A DNA stretch of 34,936 nt, from positions 5,969-40,904 of the forward strand of contig JACQYL010000023.1 of the NCBI GenBank assembly GCA_016208165.1. Direction: 5' to 3'. This stretch comes from Deltaproteobacteria bacterium (GTDB lineage: Bacteria > Desulfobacterota > Desulfarculia > JACQYL01). The position numbers were made by a program, and so were the translations under genes. The notes beneath the pieces are model-generated. The model saw only the letters and a list, made by a program, of their open reading frames with translations. It was not told the DNA's origin and searched no databases. Every line of letters starts with the position of its first letter. Within the stretch, counting starts at the first letter, position 1. Shown here one piece after another: positions 8,615 to 16,656 of the stretch.

Positions 8615-10561
8615 CTATGCAGACGCATCCTCCAGTTTCTCTTTCACGTAATTCAATGCGCCGCCTGCGGCCAGAAGCTGTCTCTGGCGGGAAGACACAT
8701 CGAGCAACGCCGGAATTTCTGCTCCATCCACCACTACCGGTATTTCGTGATCGCCGTTCAGCACGTGTCTTCTCACCTCTGGGAAAATCACCTTGCTCCC
8801 CTTTTGAAAGCGGTCATAATCCCTGGGATTCTTGAATGTGAGCGGCAGGATTCCAAAATTACACAAATTCGCTTTGTGGATGCGCGCAAAGCTCTTCGCG
8901 ATTTTCGCGCAAACGCCGAGATACCGTGGCGCAAGGGCGGCATGCTCCCGGCTCGACCCCTGTCCATAGTTTTCACCTCCGACAACGACCGCCCGGCCCA
9001 TTTCCTTACACGTTTTGTGAAAATCAGGGTCCAGCTGCGAATACACGAACTCGCTGATAGCCTCGATGTTGGATCGAAGCGGCAGGACTTCGCTGCCCGC
9101 CGGCATAATGTGATCGGTAGTAATGTTGTCCCCGACCTTGATGGCCACGCGCGCCTCAATGGTCTCCGGCATGGATTCCATCCGGGGCAAAGATCGGATA
9201 TTCGGACCCCGGAGGATTCCCTCCTTTGAAGTTTGTTCGGAAGGAAACACGATCGAGGATTCGTCGACATGGTATTTTTCCGGGTCCTGGATACGTGGAT
9301 ACGCCATATCCTTGGCCAGATCCCGAGGATCGGTGATCACTCCTTTCAGAGCGGCGGCTGCCGCCGTCTCGGGAGAACACAGGTAAACCTTGTCATCCTT
9401 GGTTCCCGAACGCCCGGGGAAATTTCGAGGAAAAGTCCTCAAGCTGACTTGACCTGTTCCGGGCGCCTGCCCCATGCCGATGCATCCCAAACATCCCGAC
9501 TCATGGATGCGGGCTCCGGCCGACAACAAGCTCAAGGCGCCTCCCACCATGGTCACGTTTTCGATCACCTGTCTGCTGCCGGGGTTGACGTGAAACGATA
9601 CTTCCGGATGAACGTGTCGGCCTTCCAGCATGCGCGCAGCCACCATAAGGTCCCGGAATGAAGAATTCACGCTGCTGCCTATGATGGACTGGTGAACCTT
9701 GATACCGGCCACTTCCCTCACCGGCGCCACGTTTCCGGGCGATGAAGGGCAGGCTATGAGCGGTTCGAGGGTCGAAAGATCGATCTCGTCGGTTTCATTG
9801 TAATCCGCGTCCGCGTCCGGAGCGAGAGGCTTCCAGGCGCGTCCCCGTCCCTGTGCCTCGAGGTATTTTCGAGTATTCCCGTCCGAAGGGAAAACGGAAG
9901 AGGTGGCTCCGAGTTCCGTACCCATGTTGCCAATGGTCTCGCGGTCCGTGGCGGACAGAGTCATGAGTCCCGGTCCATAATACTCGACCACCTTGCCGAC
10001 GCATCCTTTCACGCCATAACGACGCAACATCTCCAAAATAACGTCTTTGGCGCTGACCCAGTCCGGGAGGCTTCCCGTAAGCTTGACTCCGAAAACTTCC
10101 GGACACGGCAAATAATATGGACGTCCGGCCATGGCCATGGCCACGTCGAGTCCTCCAGCTCCGATGCCCAGCATGGACACTCCCGCCGCTCCCGGAGAAT
10201 GACTGTCGGCGCCTAAAAGGGTTTTCCCGGGAACGCCGAAACGCTCCATGTGAACCTGGTGGGAAACGCCGTTTCCCGCCGGGCTGTAATGAATCCCATA
10301 ACGGGCGGATGCACTCTGAAGATAGGCATGGTCGTCCGCGTTTTTGAAATCGGTCTGGATAATGTTATGGTCAACATATTGCACGGCCAGTTCCGCCCGA
10401 ACGCGATCGATACCCATGGCTTCGAACTCGAGCATGGCCATGGTCCCCGTTGCGTCCTGCAACAGTGTGTGATCGATCCGTATGGCGATCTCTTCGCCGG
10501 GAATCAACTCTCCTTTCACGAGGTGATCCGCCAGAATCTTATACGTCAGACTTTTGCCCAC
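8615..10561 (-). CDS. acn: Aconitate hydratase, Aquifex/putative type
   Basis: A 648-residue aconitase that would isomerise citrate and isocitrate via cis-aconitate. The N-terminal domains are followed by DHTLLQDATG, GADSHSPGAAG, the cluster region ESGCLGCIGMGQAPGTG with two Cys ligands, and the swivel domain with NITTDHIMPAG and GENYGQGSSREHAAL. The length fits the short single-chain family. In place of the usual GSCTN segment with the first Fe-S ligand, the protein reads IGSSVNSSFRDL, so that Cys is Ser. A Cys in the preceding LIACPSSPGN stretch is a possible substitute. The start is GTG at 10561, preceded by AGGAG; an upstream in-frame ATG lacks family sequence. It is the first gene of the TCA operon. 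Confidence 0.88.
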   Translation of the reverse strand: MGKSLTYKILADHLVKGELIPGEEIAIRIDHTLLQDATGTMAMLEFEAMGIDRVRAELAVQYVDHNIIQTDFKNADDHAYLQSASARYGIHYSPAGNGVSHQVHMERFGVPGKTLLGADSHSPGAAGVSMLGIGAGGLDVAMAMAGRPYYLPCPEVFGVKLTGSLPDWVSAKDVILEMLRRYGVKGCVGKVVEYYGPGLMTLSATDRETIGNMGTELGATSSVFPSDGNTRKYLEAQGRGRAWKPLAPDADADYNETDEIDLSTLEPLIACPSSPGNVAPVREVAGIKVHQSIIGSSVNSSFRDLMVAARMLEGRHVHPEVSFHVNPGSRQVIENVTMVGGALSLLSAGARIHESGCLGCIGMGQAPGTGQVSLRTFPRNFPGRSGTKDDKVYLCSPETAAAAALKGVITDPRDLAKDMAYPRIQDPEKYHVDESSIVFPSEQTSKEGILRGPNIRSLPRMESMPETIEARVAIKVGDNITTDHIMPAGSEVLPLRSNIEAISEFVYSQLDPDFHKTCKEMGRAVVVGGENYGQGSSREHAALAPRYLGVCAKIAKSFARIHKANLCNFGILPLTFKNPRDYDRFQKGSKVIFPEVRRHVLNGDHEIPVVVDGAEIPALLDVSSRQRQLLAAGGALNYVKEKLEDASA

Positions 10562-10855
10562 TATTCTCTCCTCTCGGGAATCGAGCCGTCCAATCGGCCT
10601 TTGATCTTTTACAAGACGCATGCACGGAGCGGATAACGCCGGCGAGAACATCGGGCAAGGGAGCGACGCCCCGGTTTCCGTGCATTTCTTCGAAGACATG
10701 CAACATGAGGGTATTACTTTCTGAGACGATCAAATCACATATTTGGAGTGAACGCGAATGCTCATCTTTCTACCATAAGGAGGCGAAAACTCCCGGTCAA
10801 CCCCGGCGGAATTCGTTTTGCGCGATTTACGAAAGATGGCCCTTCGTCTGATTCC

Positions 10856-10884
10856 TTGACGCGCGCCTGCGTCACCTATATATT
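10856..10884 (+). promoter_or_regulatory. Sigma70-type promoter with embedded palindrome
   Basis: TTGACG, a 17-base spacer and TATATT match the housekeeping boxes at five of six positions each. The inverted repeat TGACGC-N6-GCGTCA (10857-10874) occupies the -35 box and most of the spacer, where a bound repressor would block polymerase. Transcription from here would leave a leader of about 255 bases before the SCP2 gene. Confidence 0.5.
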
Positions 10885-11052
10885 CAAATTGTATTCGGAA
10901 CGCGCGCATCTGAACAGACTCCCTTTTTAGAACATTGTGGACTCGTTTTAAACTGTTTGTCTATCCGCCGCAAAAGTGAAGATCCTTGATCCGTTTTTCC
11001 CTTTCCGTTTCTGACAGTGCTTTCTTTGCGTACACAATGGGTTTTTGATAGC

Positions 11053-11081
11053 TTACCCTCAAAAGTGAATTCGCGTATAAT
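11053..11081 (+). promoter_or_regulatory. Possible proximal promoter of the SCP2 operon
   Basis: A perfect TATAAT lies at 11076-11081, with a poor -35 (TTACCC) 17 bases upstream. It would give a leader of about 58 bases to the SCP2 gene. A weak -35 suggests either an activated promoter or chance. Confidence 0.45.
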
Positions 11082-11145
11082 GAGCATTGCGAAACGGCGA
11101 CTGAAACCATTGGATTCGTGACAAGCCCAAAGGAGGAACAAACTC

Positions 11146-11472
11146 ATGGCGTTCTCAAAGGTTGAAGATGTATTTAATGGAATGGCGAACTCGTTCAATC
11201 CGTCAAACGCGCAGGGCCTGGATGCTGTTTTCCAGTACAACATCACGGGAGCAGGGGGTGGAAACTGGAACGTAGTGGTGAAAGACGGCGCCTGTCAGGT
11301 GAATACGGGCTCCCACCCTTCCCCCAACGTGACACTTTCTTTGGACGCTGAAACCTGGCTGGGCATGGTCAACAAGCAGATCAACGGCATGCAGGCGTTC
11401 ATGAGTGGAAAGCTGCGGGTGAGCGGCGACATCATGTTGGCTCAAAAAATGGAAAGCCTCTTTTCGTATTGA
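11146..11472 (+). CDS. SCP2 sterol/lipid-binding domain protein
   Basis: This 108-residue protein consists of a single SCP2 fold. It shows the family pattern of an alternating amphipathic sheet (FQYNITGAGGG..W.V.VKDG), the segment PNVTLSLDAETWLGM, and the C-terminal helix with GKLRVSGDIMLAQKM. SCP2 domains bind fatty acyl chains, acyl-CoA or other lipids in a hydrophobic tunnel and are often linked to beta-oxidation. No signal peptide is visible, so it is cytosolic. The ATG has a very strong AAAGGAGG site. The gene heads an operon with an acyl-CoA dehydrogenase, which supports a role in presenting acyl substrates. The specific ligand is unknown. Confidence 0.9.
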   Translation: MAFSKVEDVFNGMANSFNPSNAQGLDAVFQYNITGAGGGNWNVVVKDGACQVNTGSHPSPNVTLSLDAETWLGMVNKQINGMQAFMSGKLRVSGDIMLAQKMESLFSY

Positions 11473-11507
11473 TACATCAGCCGATCGACTTCGATAGGAC
11501 ACGCACG

Positions 11508-11529
11508 GCCGCCGGCATACACCGGCGGC
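11508..11529 (+). terminator. GC-rich hairpin after SCP2 gene
   Basis: GCCGCCGG and CCGGCGGC make a perfect 8-base-pair stem with a 6-base loop in the gap between the SCP2 and acyl-CoA dehydrogenase genes. No T-run follows directly; TCTTTTT comes about 20 bases later after a further CCGGCG. It may attenuate read-through or protect the SCP2 mRNA 3' end, giving more SCP2 than dehydrogenase. Confidence 0.4.
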
Positions 11530-11595
11530 ATACGATTTCCCGCACCGGCGTCTTTTTGAACGGATGAAGGCTTCGCGGCCAAAGGAATGAAGACC

Positions 11596-12822
11596 ATGTT
11601 CGATTTTTTACTGAATGAAGTGGAACGAGCGTTCTGGGAAGAGGTTCGAACGTTTGTGAAGAACGACGTCCCCAGTCAGCTTGTTCGGGATCTGGATGCC
11701 GGAAATCTGGAAACCGGCCGACCTCTGATCGAGATGGCCGGTAAGAAGGGACTGCTTGGGCCCCGCTTCCCAAGCGAGTTCGGCGGACGTGATCTCAACT
11801 GGGCGGCGGAAGTGGCCGCTGTTGAAGAGGTGGGAGTTCTTGGAACTTCTCTTTCCTGCGCTTACGTGATGCCGAGCATTGTGGGGGAGGCCATACACCG
11901 TTTCGGAACACAGGAACAAAAAGTCAACTATCTCGAGCCCACAAACAAGGGGAAACTGTACAGCGCCGAAGCGCTGACCGAACCGAGGGGAGGATCGGAT
12001 TTTTTTGGCGCAACGACAACCGCGTCGCGTGACGGTGATTTCTTCGTGCTGAACGGAGAAAAGCGATTTGTGGTGGGCGCCGAGGATTCGGACTACTTTC
12101 TTGTGTATGCCAAATCCGATCCGGAAGCGCCGCCTCACAAGTCCATCAGCTGTTTTCTCGTGGAGCGTTCGATGGGCATCGACGTTCAGAAAATCTACAC
12201 CCTTATGGGCACGAGGGGGGGCGGCACCGGCCGGATTCGTTTTCGCGATACCCGGGTTCCCGTGCAGAACGTCGTAGGAACACTGCACAACGCCTATGAG
12301 ATCTTCAATCGAATGATGATTCCGGAGCGACTCTTGAGCGGGGCCGGAGCCATCGGACTCGGCCGGGCGGCCCTGGAGGTAGCGGCGCGCTACTCCACAC
12401 GAAGAAAAGCATTCGGAAGGACGATCAACAACTTCCAGGCCGTGAACTTTATGGTCGCCGACTCGGTGACCATGCTGGACGCGGCTCGTTCTCTCGTTTT
12501 TTCCGCGGCAAAGCTGGTGGACGCCGGCGGAGACGCGCGCCGTCTCGTTTCCGAAGCCAAGAAAGCCGGGACCCAATACGCGTGGGACGTTATCAACAAC
12601 GCCATGCAAATCATGGGAGGAATCGGTTACACCACGATCTATCCCATAGAACGTCTGATGAGGGACTGCCGGCTGGCTATGATTTGGACCGGAACGAATG
12701 AAGTCATGAACCTGATGATTCAACACGAGTATTACCGCGAGTTGGAAAGTGGAAAGTCGCTTTCCAGAGACGTGGAAGGGGACGCTCTCTCTCCGGAAGA
12801 GGAAGAAAAACATTTTGGTTGA
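11596..12822 (+). CDS. Acyl-CoA dehydrogenase with IVD/LCAD-type catalytic Glu
   Basis: An FAD enzyme of 408 residues that introduces a double bond into an acyl-CoA and passes electrons to ETF. The family segments are present: EALTEPRGGSD, LNGEKRFVVGAEDSDYFLV, RKAFGRTINNFQAV and QIMGGIGYTTIYPIERLMRD. At the usual C-terminal base position the sequence is IWTGTNE, with Thr where medium- and short-chain enzymes have Glu. A Glu is found instead in IPERLLSG (residue 244), the place used by isovaleryl-CoA and long-chain dehydrogenases. Branched or long acyl-CoA substrates are therefore plausible. ATG 11596 is chosen because AAAGGA lies nine bases upstream; an ATG at 11587 is the alternative. It follows the SCP2 gene in the same direction. 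Confidence 0.9.
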   Translation: MFDFLLNEVERAFWEEVRTFVKNDVPSQLVRDLDAGNLETGRPLIEMAGKKGLLGPRFPSEFGGRDLNWAAEVAAVEEVGVLGTSLSCAYVMPSIVGEAIHRFGTQEQKVNYLEPTNKGKLYSAEALTEPRGGSDFFGATTTASRDGDFFVLNGEKRFVVGAEDSDYFLVYAKSDPEAPPHKSISCFLVERSMGIDVQKIYTLMGTRGGGTGRIRFRDTRVPVQNVVGTLHNAYEIFNRMMIPERLLSGAGAIGLGRAALEVAARYSTRRKAFGRTINNFQAVNFMVADSVTMLDAARSLVFSAAKLVDAGGDARRLVSEAKKAGTQYAWDVINNAMQIMGGIGYTTIYPIERLMRDCRLAMIWTGTNEVMNLMIQHEYYRELESGKSLSRDVEGDALSPEEEEKHFG

Positions 12823-13208
12823 GTCAATCCGGCAGAGGGTTCGGGGGCTTCTTCTTCATCCGAGGAAGAGGGAGCCCGGGAGTGGTTCCGCTAGGTTTCT
12901 TTTCCGCTGTATTGGCCGCAGCCATGTTGGGAATCCTGAACGCCTTTTTCAGGCCGATCCTCTTCATCCTGACGCTGCCGATCAACCTTGTCACCTTCGG
13001 ACTATTTACGTTTGTCATCAACGCGATGATGCTCAAAATGGCTTCCGCGGTCATCCCCGGTTTTGACGTGAACGGTTTCTGGCCCGCGATTTTCGGCTCT
13101 CTGCTGATCAGCGTGATAAGCTGGCTTTTGACCTCGTTTGTGAACGAAAGGGGCCGTATTGAATATATCGAGCTTACGAAAAGGAAGGATGGACACTGGG
13201 AGCGCTGA
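12819..13208 (+). CDS. YvlD/phage holin 4-like family membrane protein, unusual N-terminus
   Basis: The protein resembles the small YvlD/'phage holin family' group of integral membrane proteins, which despite the name are mostly not phage encoded. Three hydrophobic segments are visible: LGFFSAVLAAAMLGILNAF, PINLVTFGLFTFVINAMML and the GFWPAIFGSLLISVISWLL stretch. The LNAFFRPI and PINLVTFG motifs are typical. The family normally starts with another membrane helix; here the first 20 residues are Gly/Arg/Ser-rich and polar instead. The open frame begins at a TTG overlapping the dehydrogenase stop (TTGA); a GTG at 12882 preceded by GAGG is an alternative start. Function is unknown; the N-terminal helix may have been lost. 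Confidence 0.65.
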   Translation: MSQSGRGFGGFFFIRGRGSPGVVPLGFFSAVLAAAMLGILNAFFRPILFILTLPINLVTFGLFTFVINAMMLKMASAVIPGFDVNGFWPAIFGSLLISVISWLLTSFVNERGRIEYIELTKRKDGHWER

Positions 13209-13250
13209 AAACCGGCGCTTTGGGAAAGTAAACGCTCTTGCTGAGTTTTG

Positions 13251-13571
13251 TTATCTTCGATTCATCGTCCGGCTCGGTAGACCGGACTTCCGCGTGAGAC
13301 GTCTGATAAGGATGACGGACTTGGAAATAAAGGATTCAATCATCGTCGGCAACTTCCGCGGGCACGATTTCGTCCAGCAAGCGCCCCGGTGACTCGAATG
13401 TTCCATATACCTCGAGTTGTCTCTGTCTATCTTTCCCTTGAAATTACCCTCCACGCATACGGTGTTCTTAAGAAACAGTATCCCCTGGAATACGCTGTCC
13501 GGTCCTATGATGGTCTCGATTTTTGAACTAGAACCATTGCTTGGAAGGGATTTCGAAAAAAGCTTCCCCAT
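13251..13571 (-). pseudogene. Bactofilin, degenerate after the first 50 residues
   Basis: The first 50 residues carry the bactofilin opening: a polar tail, then SKIETIIGPDSVFQGIL..KNTVCVEGNFKGKI. Bactofilins are small cytoskeletal beta-helix proteins that polymerise at the membrane and help control cell-wall remodelling. After GKI the open frame loses all family pattern and becomes Arg/Ser-rich. In another frame from there the sequence reads RQLEVYGTFESPGRLLDEIV to a stop at 13336, which could be a displaced C-terminal piece. A deletion with a frame change is the simplest reading. The gene begins 20 bases after an M23 peptidase stop, a classical peptidase-bactofilin pair, which supports the identification. 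Confidence 0.6.
13267..13287. terminator. Hairpin at the convergent end of two transcripts
   Basis: GTCCGG and CCGGAC form a perfect 6-base-pair stem with a 9-base loop. It lies between the membrane protein gene (plus) and the bactofilin (minus), so it could end either transcript. Only two T bases follow on the plus strand, and the arms lie within the degenerate bactofilin frame, so the call is tentative. Confidence 0.3.
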
Positions 13572-13591
13572 CGAGTCATTCCATCCTTTTC

Positions 13592-14593
13592 CTAATTTTC
13601 ATTCATGGAAACGTAAGGGGTAAGGGAGTCATTCTCGAAGTCGTAGTCCCATATGAACTGACGTGGATCAATGCATCGCTGTTCCTTAATCACGGAATAA
13701 TGTAAGTGAGTCCCCGTACTTCGACCGGAATTACCCATGTACGCAATCACTTGCCCTCTTTTGACCTTGTCCCCCGCTTTAACGGCAAACCGATTCAGAT
13801 GACCGAATACGGTCTCTACGCCGTTCCCATGGCTAAGCTTAAGCACTTTGCCTAAAAAACGTTCCTTGCCGACATCCGTCACTTTCCCATCCGCTGGAGC
13901 AATGACCTCGTCGTTGAGTCTGCCCGCGATGTCCAGACCATTATGGAAAGCACTCTGTGAGGTGAACGGGTCTCGCCTCCAGCCGAATCCGGAGGAAATC
14001 CAAAAGCCGGTTCCTGCAACCGGCAGGATGGAAGGCATATTCCTGAATCTCTCCTCCTGATGCTCCAGGAAGTCGACGAGCTCCTCGGCCTGTTCCTTTA
14101 CAAAACTTGCATAGGCCATCAGTCCCTCCCCTTCCGGAGGAACCACGGGAAGCGGCGAGCTAAAATCCGGCATTGCCTCCAGGGCATCCGTATCGCCGGG
14201 GGGCAAACCGCCCTGATGGGAGTCTCCGGGAGGAGAAAACTTACGGATTTCCAGCCCCAGATATTGACGTATTCGTTCATCCAGCCTCGATATGTTGCTG
14301 AGCCTCTCCCGAATATTCTCAAATCGCTGACTCAGTTCCTCGATCTTTTTCTGATGCGCCAAGAGATCCGCTTCCTTAGCTTCGATCTCTTTTTCGTGCG
14401 ACAACAGTTCTCCCCGCAAATCTCGATTGGCCTCAACCAGGGAATGTCCCCTCGAGTGCGATAAGTAAACGAGAAAACCGGCCACGAGGGACAATCCCAG
14501 CCAGACTCCCAGCGCGACCACGGCCGCGCCCGGGACCGATATCATCCTCGTCGATCTCTTGGGGCCTCCAACCAGTACGACTGTAATTCTCAC
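13592..14593 (-). CDS. M23 family peptidase (LytM-type) with membrane anchor and coiled coil
   Basis: A zinc endopeptidase that should cut peptidoglycan cross-links in the periplasm. The 333 residues comprise a short cytoplasmic tail, a membrane segment at about 22-44, a coiled coil from about 52 to 112, a Pro/Gly-rich linker, and a LytM domain from about 195 to 312. All zinc and catalytic residues are visible: His217 and Asp221 in FHNGLD, His265 in FGHLN, and His296/His298 in GTHLHYS. The start is GTG with GGGGGAG upstream. It stands directly before the bactofilin gene; in other bacteria such pairs shape cells by localising the peptidase. The peptidase appears intact although its partner is not. 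Confidence 0.9.
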   Translation of the reverse strand: MRITVVLVGGPKRSTRMISVPGAAVVALGVWLGLSLVAGFLVYLSHSRGHSLVEANRDLRGELLSHEKEIEAKEADLLAHQKKIEELSQRFENIRERLSNISRLDERIRQYLGLEIRKFSPPGDSHQGGLPPGDTDALEAMPDFSSPLPVVPPEGEGLMAYASFVKEQAEELVDFLEHQEERFRNMPSILPVAGTGFWISSGFGWRRDPFTSQSAFHNGLDIAGRLNDEVIAPADGKVTDVGKERFLGKVLKLSHGNGVETVFGHLNRFAVKAGDKVKRGQVIAYMGNSGRSTGTHLHYSVIKEQRCIDPRQFIWDYDFENDSLTPYVSMNEN

Positions 14594-15233
14594 GTCTGCT
14601 CCCCCGAGTCGTTAGAGATGCGCATAAACAGATGGCTCGCTGTTTTCGTACCTGAAAACTTCCACCGAGTTCGAGCATTTTTCGCGTGTATGACTCTTGA
14701 CGACCAACCGTGAACGTAAGTCTGTCACAACCGGTGGAAATAGGCGCCTGTTTCTCATTTTGTGAATAGAGAATCGCGCCCGGTTAAACCAGCGAGTTTC
14801 CCGGTCTCCACGGGAACAACACGGACAGCTTACCCGCAGAGGAGTTGAGTTGACTGAATCGTACTTACGCTCAACCCACGACGCACGACACTTCCGTCGG
14901 TTTCCGGCCATGGCACAGTGAGTTGGATGAACAGATAGAAAGGATCGTTCCCCACTTTTTGGAGTTTGAGCAAGGAAGTGGCGATCCTATAGCACACATT
15001 CCTGCAAAAGTCAATGAAGTGATTGATGATAAATTCACGAGTCTGAAGTTTGGTGAAAAAAACGAATCTTCGCGCTCTCGGCGGCATACCGTAGCTACAT
15101 GGTAAGATGTCGAACGTCCTTAACGGCATTAGAAGAAAACGCCTGCGCATCCAGGAAATTTACCATGAATATCCCAGGAAGACGAAGTCGGAACCCTGTG
15201 CCCGATCCTCTTCCGTCTCCCGGATCGGTCCCG
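14594..15233. other. Intergenic region with no recognised gene
   Basis: About 640 bases between the M23 peptidase start and the 3' end of the racemase-like gene. Open frames of 60 to 106 codons on both strands show no family resemblance and have no good ribosome site. It should include the M23 promoter, but no convincing boxes were found. The base composition looks less GC-rich than the flanks around 14930-15060. Nothing else is supported. Confidence 0.45.
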
Positions 15234-16415
15234 TTAATTAAAAATACCTTCCTGTCGCATCAGCTCGATTTCCTCTTCCGGATACCCCAACTCCGTCATC
15301 ACTTCCCGGTTGTGGGTACCCGGTTTGCAGCCGATGTGACGATAGTGGGGTGCGGTTTCCGAGAATTTGATTGGATGGGCCAATTGTCTGACGGTGGTTC
15401 CGCCTCCGGCCGGAACGGAGACGACCAGCCCCCGCGCTTCCGAATGCGGGCTCGTCAATGCCTCCTCTAATGAGAGGACCGGTTCAAAACAGGCGTCCAC
15501 ATCCCGGAAAATTCTCACCCACTCATCCCGCGTTTTCGAGCGTATGATCGCTCGCACCTCCTTTTTCACCTCCGAAAGGTTGCCCGGCACCACTCCGCCG
15601 GACACGAGATCGGGCCGGCCGATGGCCTCCAAAAAGGCGGCGGAAAACTTCGGCTCCAGACCGCCGAAAGACATGTATTCACCATCCGAAGTCTCATAGA
15701 AATCGTAGAGCGATCCACCGTTCAACAGGTGTTCTTCTCTTTTTGGACCAAGGCCGTCCACCAAAAAATCCGTTCCCGCAAGTGCATTGAAGGGCGCCAT
15801 GCAGTCAGTCATGGCAACGTCCAGGTGTTGTCCCTTGCCCGTGGCGTTTCGACAGAACACACCCGCCAAAATGGCGATGACCGCACTTTGAGACCCGCCC
15901 GCCAAGTCGGCCGCCTGAAACGCGGACAAGACAGGGCCTGTCTCCTTCCGTCCCGAATAGGACATCACGCCGGCCTGGGACAAATAGTTGATGTCATGTC
16001 CCGCCCTCTGTTCCATGGGCCCGTTCTGCCCATAGCCCGTCAAGGAACAATACACCAGTTCCGGATTCACGTGCTTCAGGCGGTCGTAGTCCAGTTCGAG
16101 TTTGGCCATGACTCCCGGCCGAAACTGTTCGATAAGAACGTCATACGTTTGGATCAGGCGATGGACGATCTCTTTGGATCGTGGTTTCTTGAGATCGAGC
16201 GTGATGGCCCGTTTACCGCGCCCCAGGTAAGCCAGTTTACTCGAAACGCCGGACGATCCGATAAACGGGGGAAGCAGTTCCACGAGGTCGGGCCGGGATC
16301 CGGATCCGGCCCGAAGCACATCCGCGCCCATATCCGCCAAGATGAGCGTTGCAAAAGGTCCCGGCAACAGTGTAGTGAAATCCAATACTTTTAATCCATC
16401 GAGCGGTCCAGGCAT
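15234..16415 (-). CDS. CaiB/BaiF family protein, probable alpha-methylacyl-CoA racemase
   Basis: A family III CoA-transferase-fold protein of 393 residues. The family N-terminus LDGLKVLDFTTLLPGPFAT is clear. The residues used by alpha-methylacyl-CoA racemases are all in place: His140 in RAGHDINYL, Asp170 in AADLAGG, and Glu254 in GGLEPKF, preceded by the YETSDGEYM segment. This favours a racemase, which inverts the 2-methyl stereocentre so that branched acyl-CoA can enter beta-oxidation, over a CoA transferase. The ATG has AGGAG seven bases upstream and a promoter is visible. It is a single-gene unit among acyl-CoA genes, consistent with branched-chain fatty acid use. Confidence 0.88.
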   Translation of the reverse strand: MPGPLDGLKVLDFTTLLPGPFATLILADMGADVLRAGSGSRPDLVELLPPFIGSSGVSSKLAYLGRGKRAITLDLKKPRSKEIVHRLIQTYDVLIEQFRPGVMAKLELDYDRLKHVNPELVYCSLTGYGQNGPMEQRAGHDINYLSQAGVMSYSGRKETGPVLSAFQAADLAGGSQSAVIAILAGVFCRNATGKGQHLDVAMTDCMAPFNALAGTDFLVDGLGPKREEHLLNGGSLYDFYETSDGEYMSFGGLEPKFSAAFLEAIGRPDLVSGGVVPGNLSEVKKEVRAIIRSKTRDEWVRIFRDVDACFEPVLSLEEALTSPHSEARGLVVSVPAGGGTTVRQLAHPIKFSETAPHYRHIGCKPGTHNREVMTELGYPEEEIELMRQEGIFN

Positions 16416-16450
16416 CAGAAACTCCTTTGGTCTGGTGAGGTAAGCCTGCT

Positions 16451-16478
16451 ATTGTATCAAAGTGACTCGAAATTCCAA
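16451..16478 (-). promoter_or_regulatory. Sigma70-type promoter of the racemase-like gene
   Basis: On the minus strand TTGGAA, a 16-base spacer and TACAAT match the housekeeping boxes at four and five of six positions. Transcription would begin near 16444, about 30 bases before the start codon. Confidence 0.5.
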
Positions 16479-16656
16479 CGGGGCGTTTCCACGCGAGGGG
16501 TCAAGACCTGACGGATGATACGCGGAAGGAGTTCTTGAGGCAAGGCGTTTCCAGGCTGCCATGGCGCGCATTCGGACCGAGCCTTACAGGGTCTTGCACA
16601 TACCGGCCACATCCCGAGCGACCGGCGCCGGCCAACTCATAGGAGGAGCCTTTTGC

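Larger units (their letters stand above)
10562..11145. other. Divergent control region between aconitase operon and SCP2 operon
   Basis: About 580 bases without a credible gene separate two diverging operons. On the plus strand there is a strong promoter at 10856 with a palindrome inside it and a second -10 box at 11076. On the minus strand a weaker pair, TGTTCA-N17-TACAAT at 10888-10916, could serve the aconitase operon with a leader of about 320 bases. The direct repeat AAAAGTGAA occurs twice between 10970 and 11070. Open frames across the region lack ribosome sites and homology. Confidence 0.5.

Noticed and set aside
11608-12813. 401-codon frame opposite the acyl-CoA dehydrogenase
   Set aside because: Its length mirrors the dehydrogenase codon bias on the other strand and it has no recognisable domain.
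12819-13208. Phage origin suggested by the holin-like family name
   Set aside because: No other phage gene is nearby and most members of this family are ordinary chromosomal membrane proteins.
14830-15150. 106-codon minus-strand frame rich in hydrophobic residues
   Set aside because: No start signal, no clear membrane topology, and no known family.
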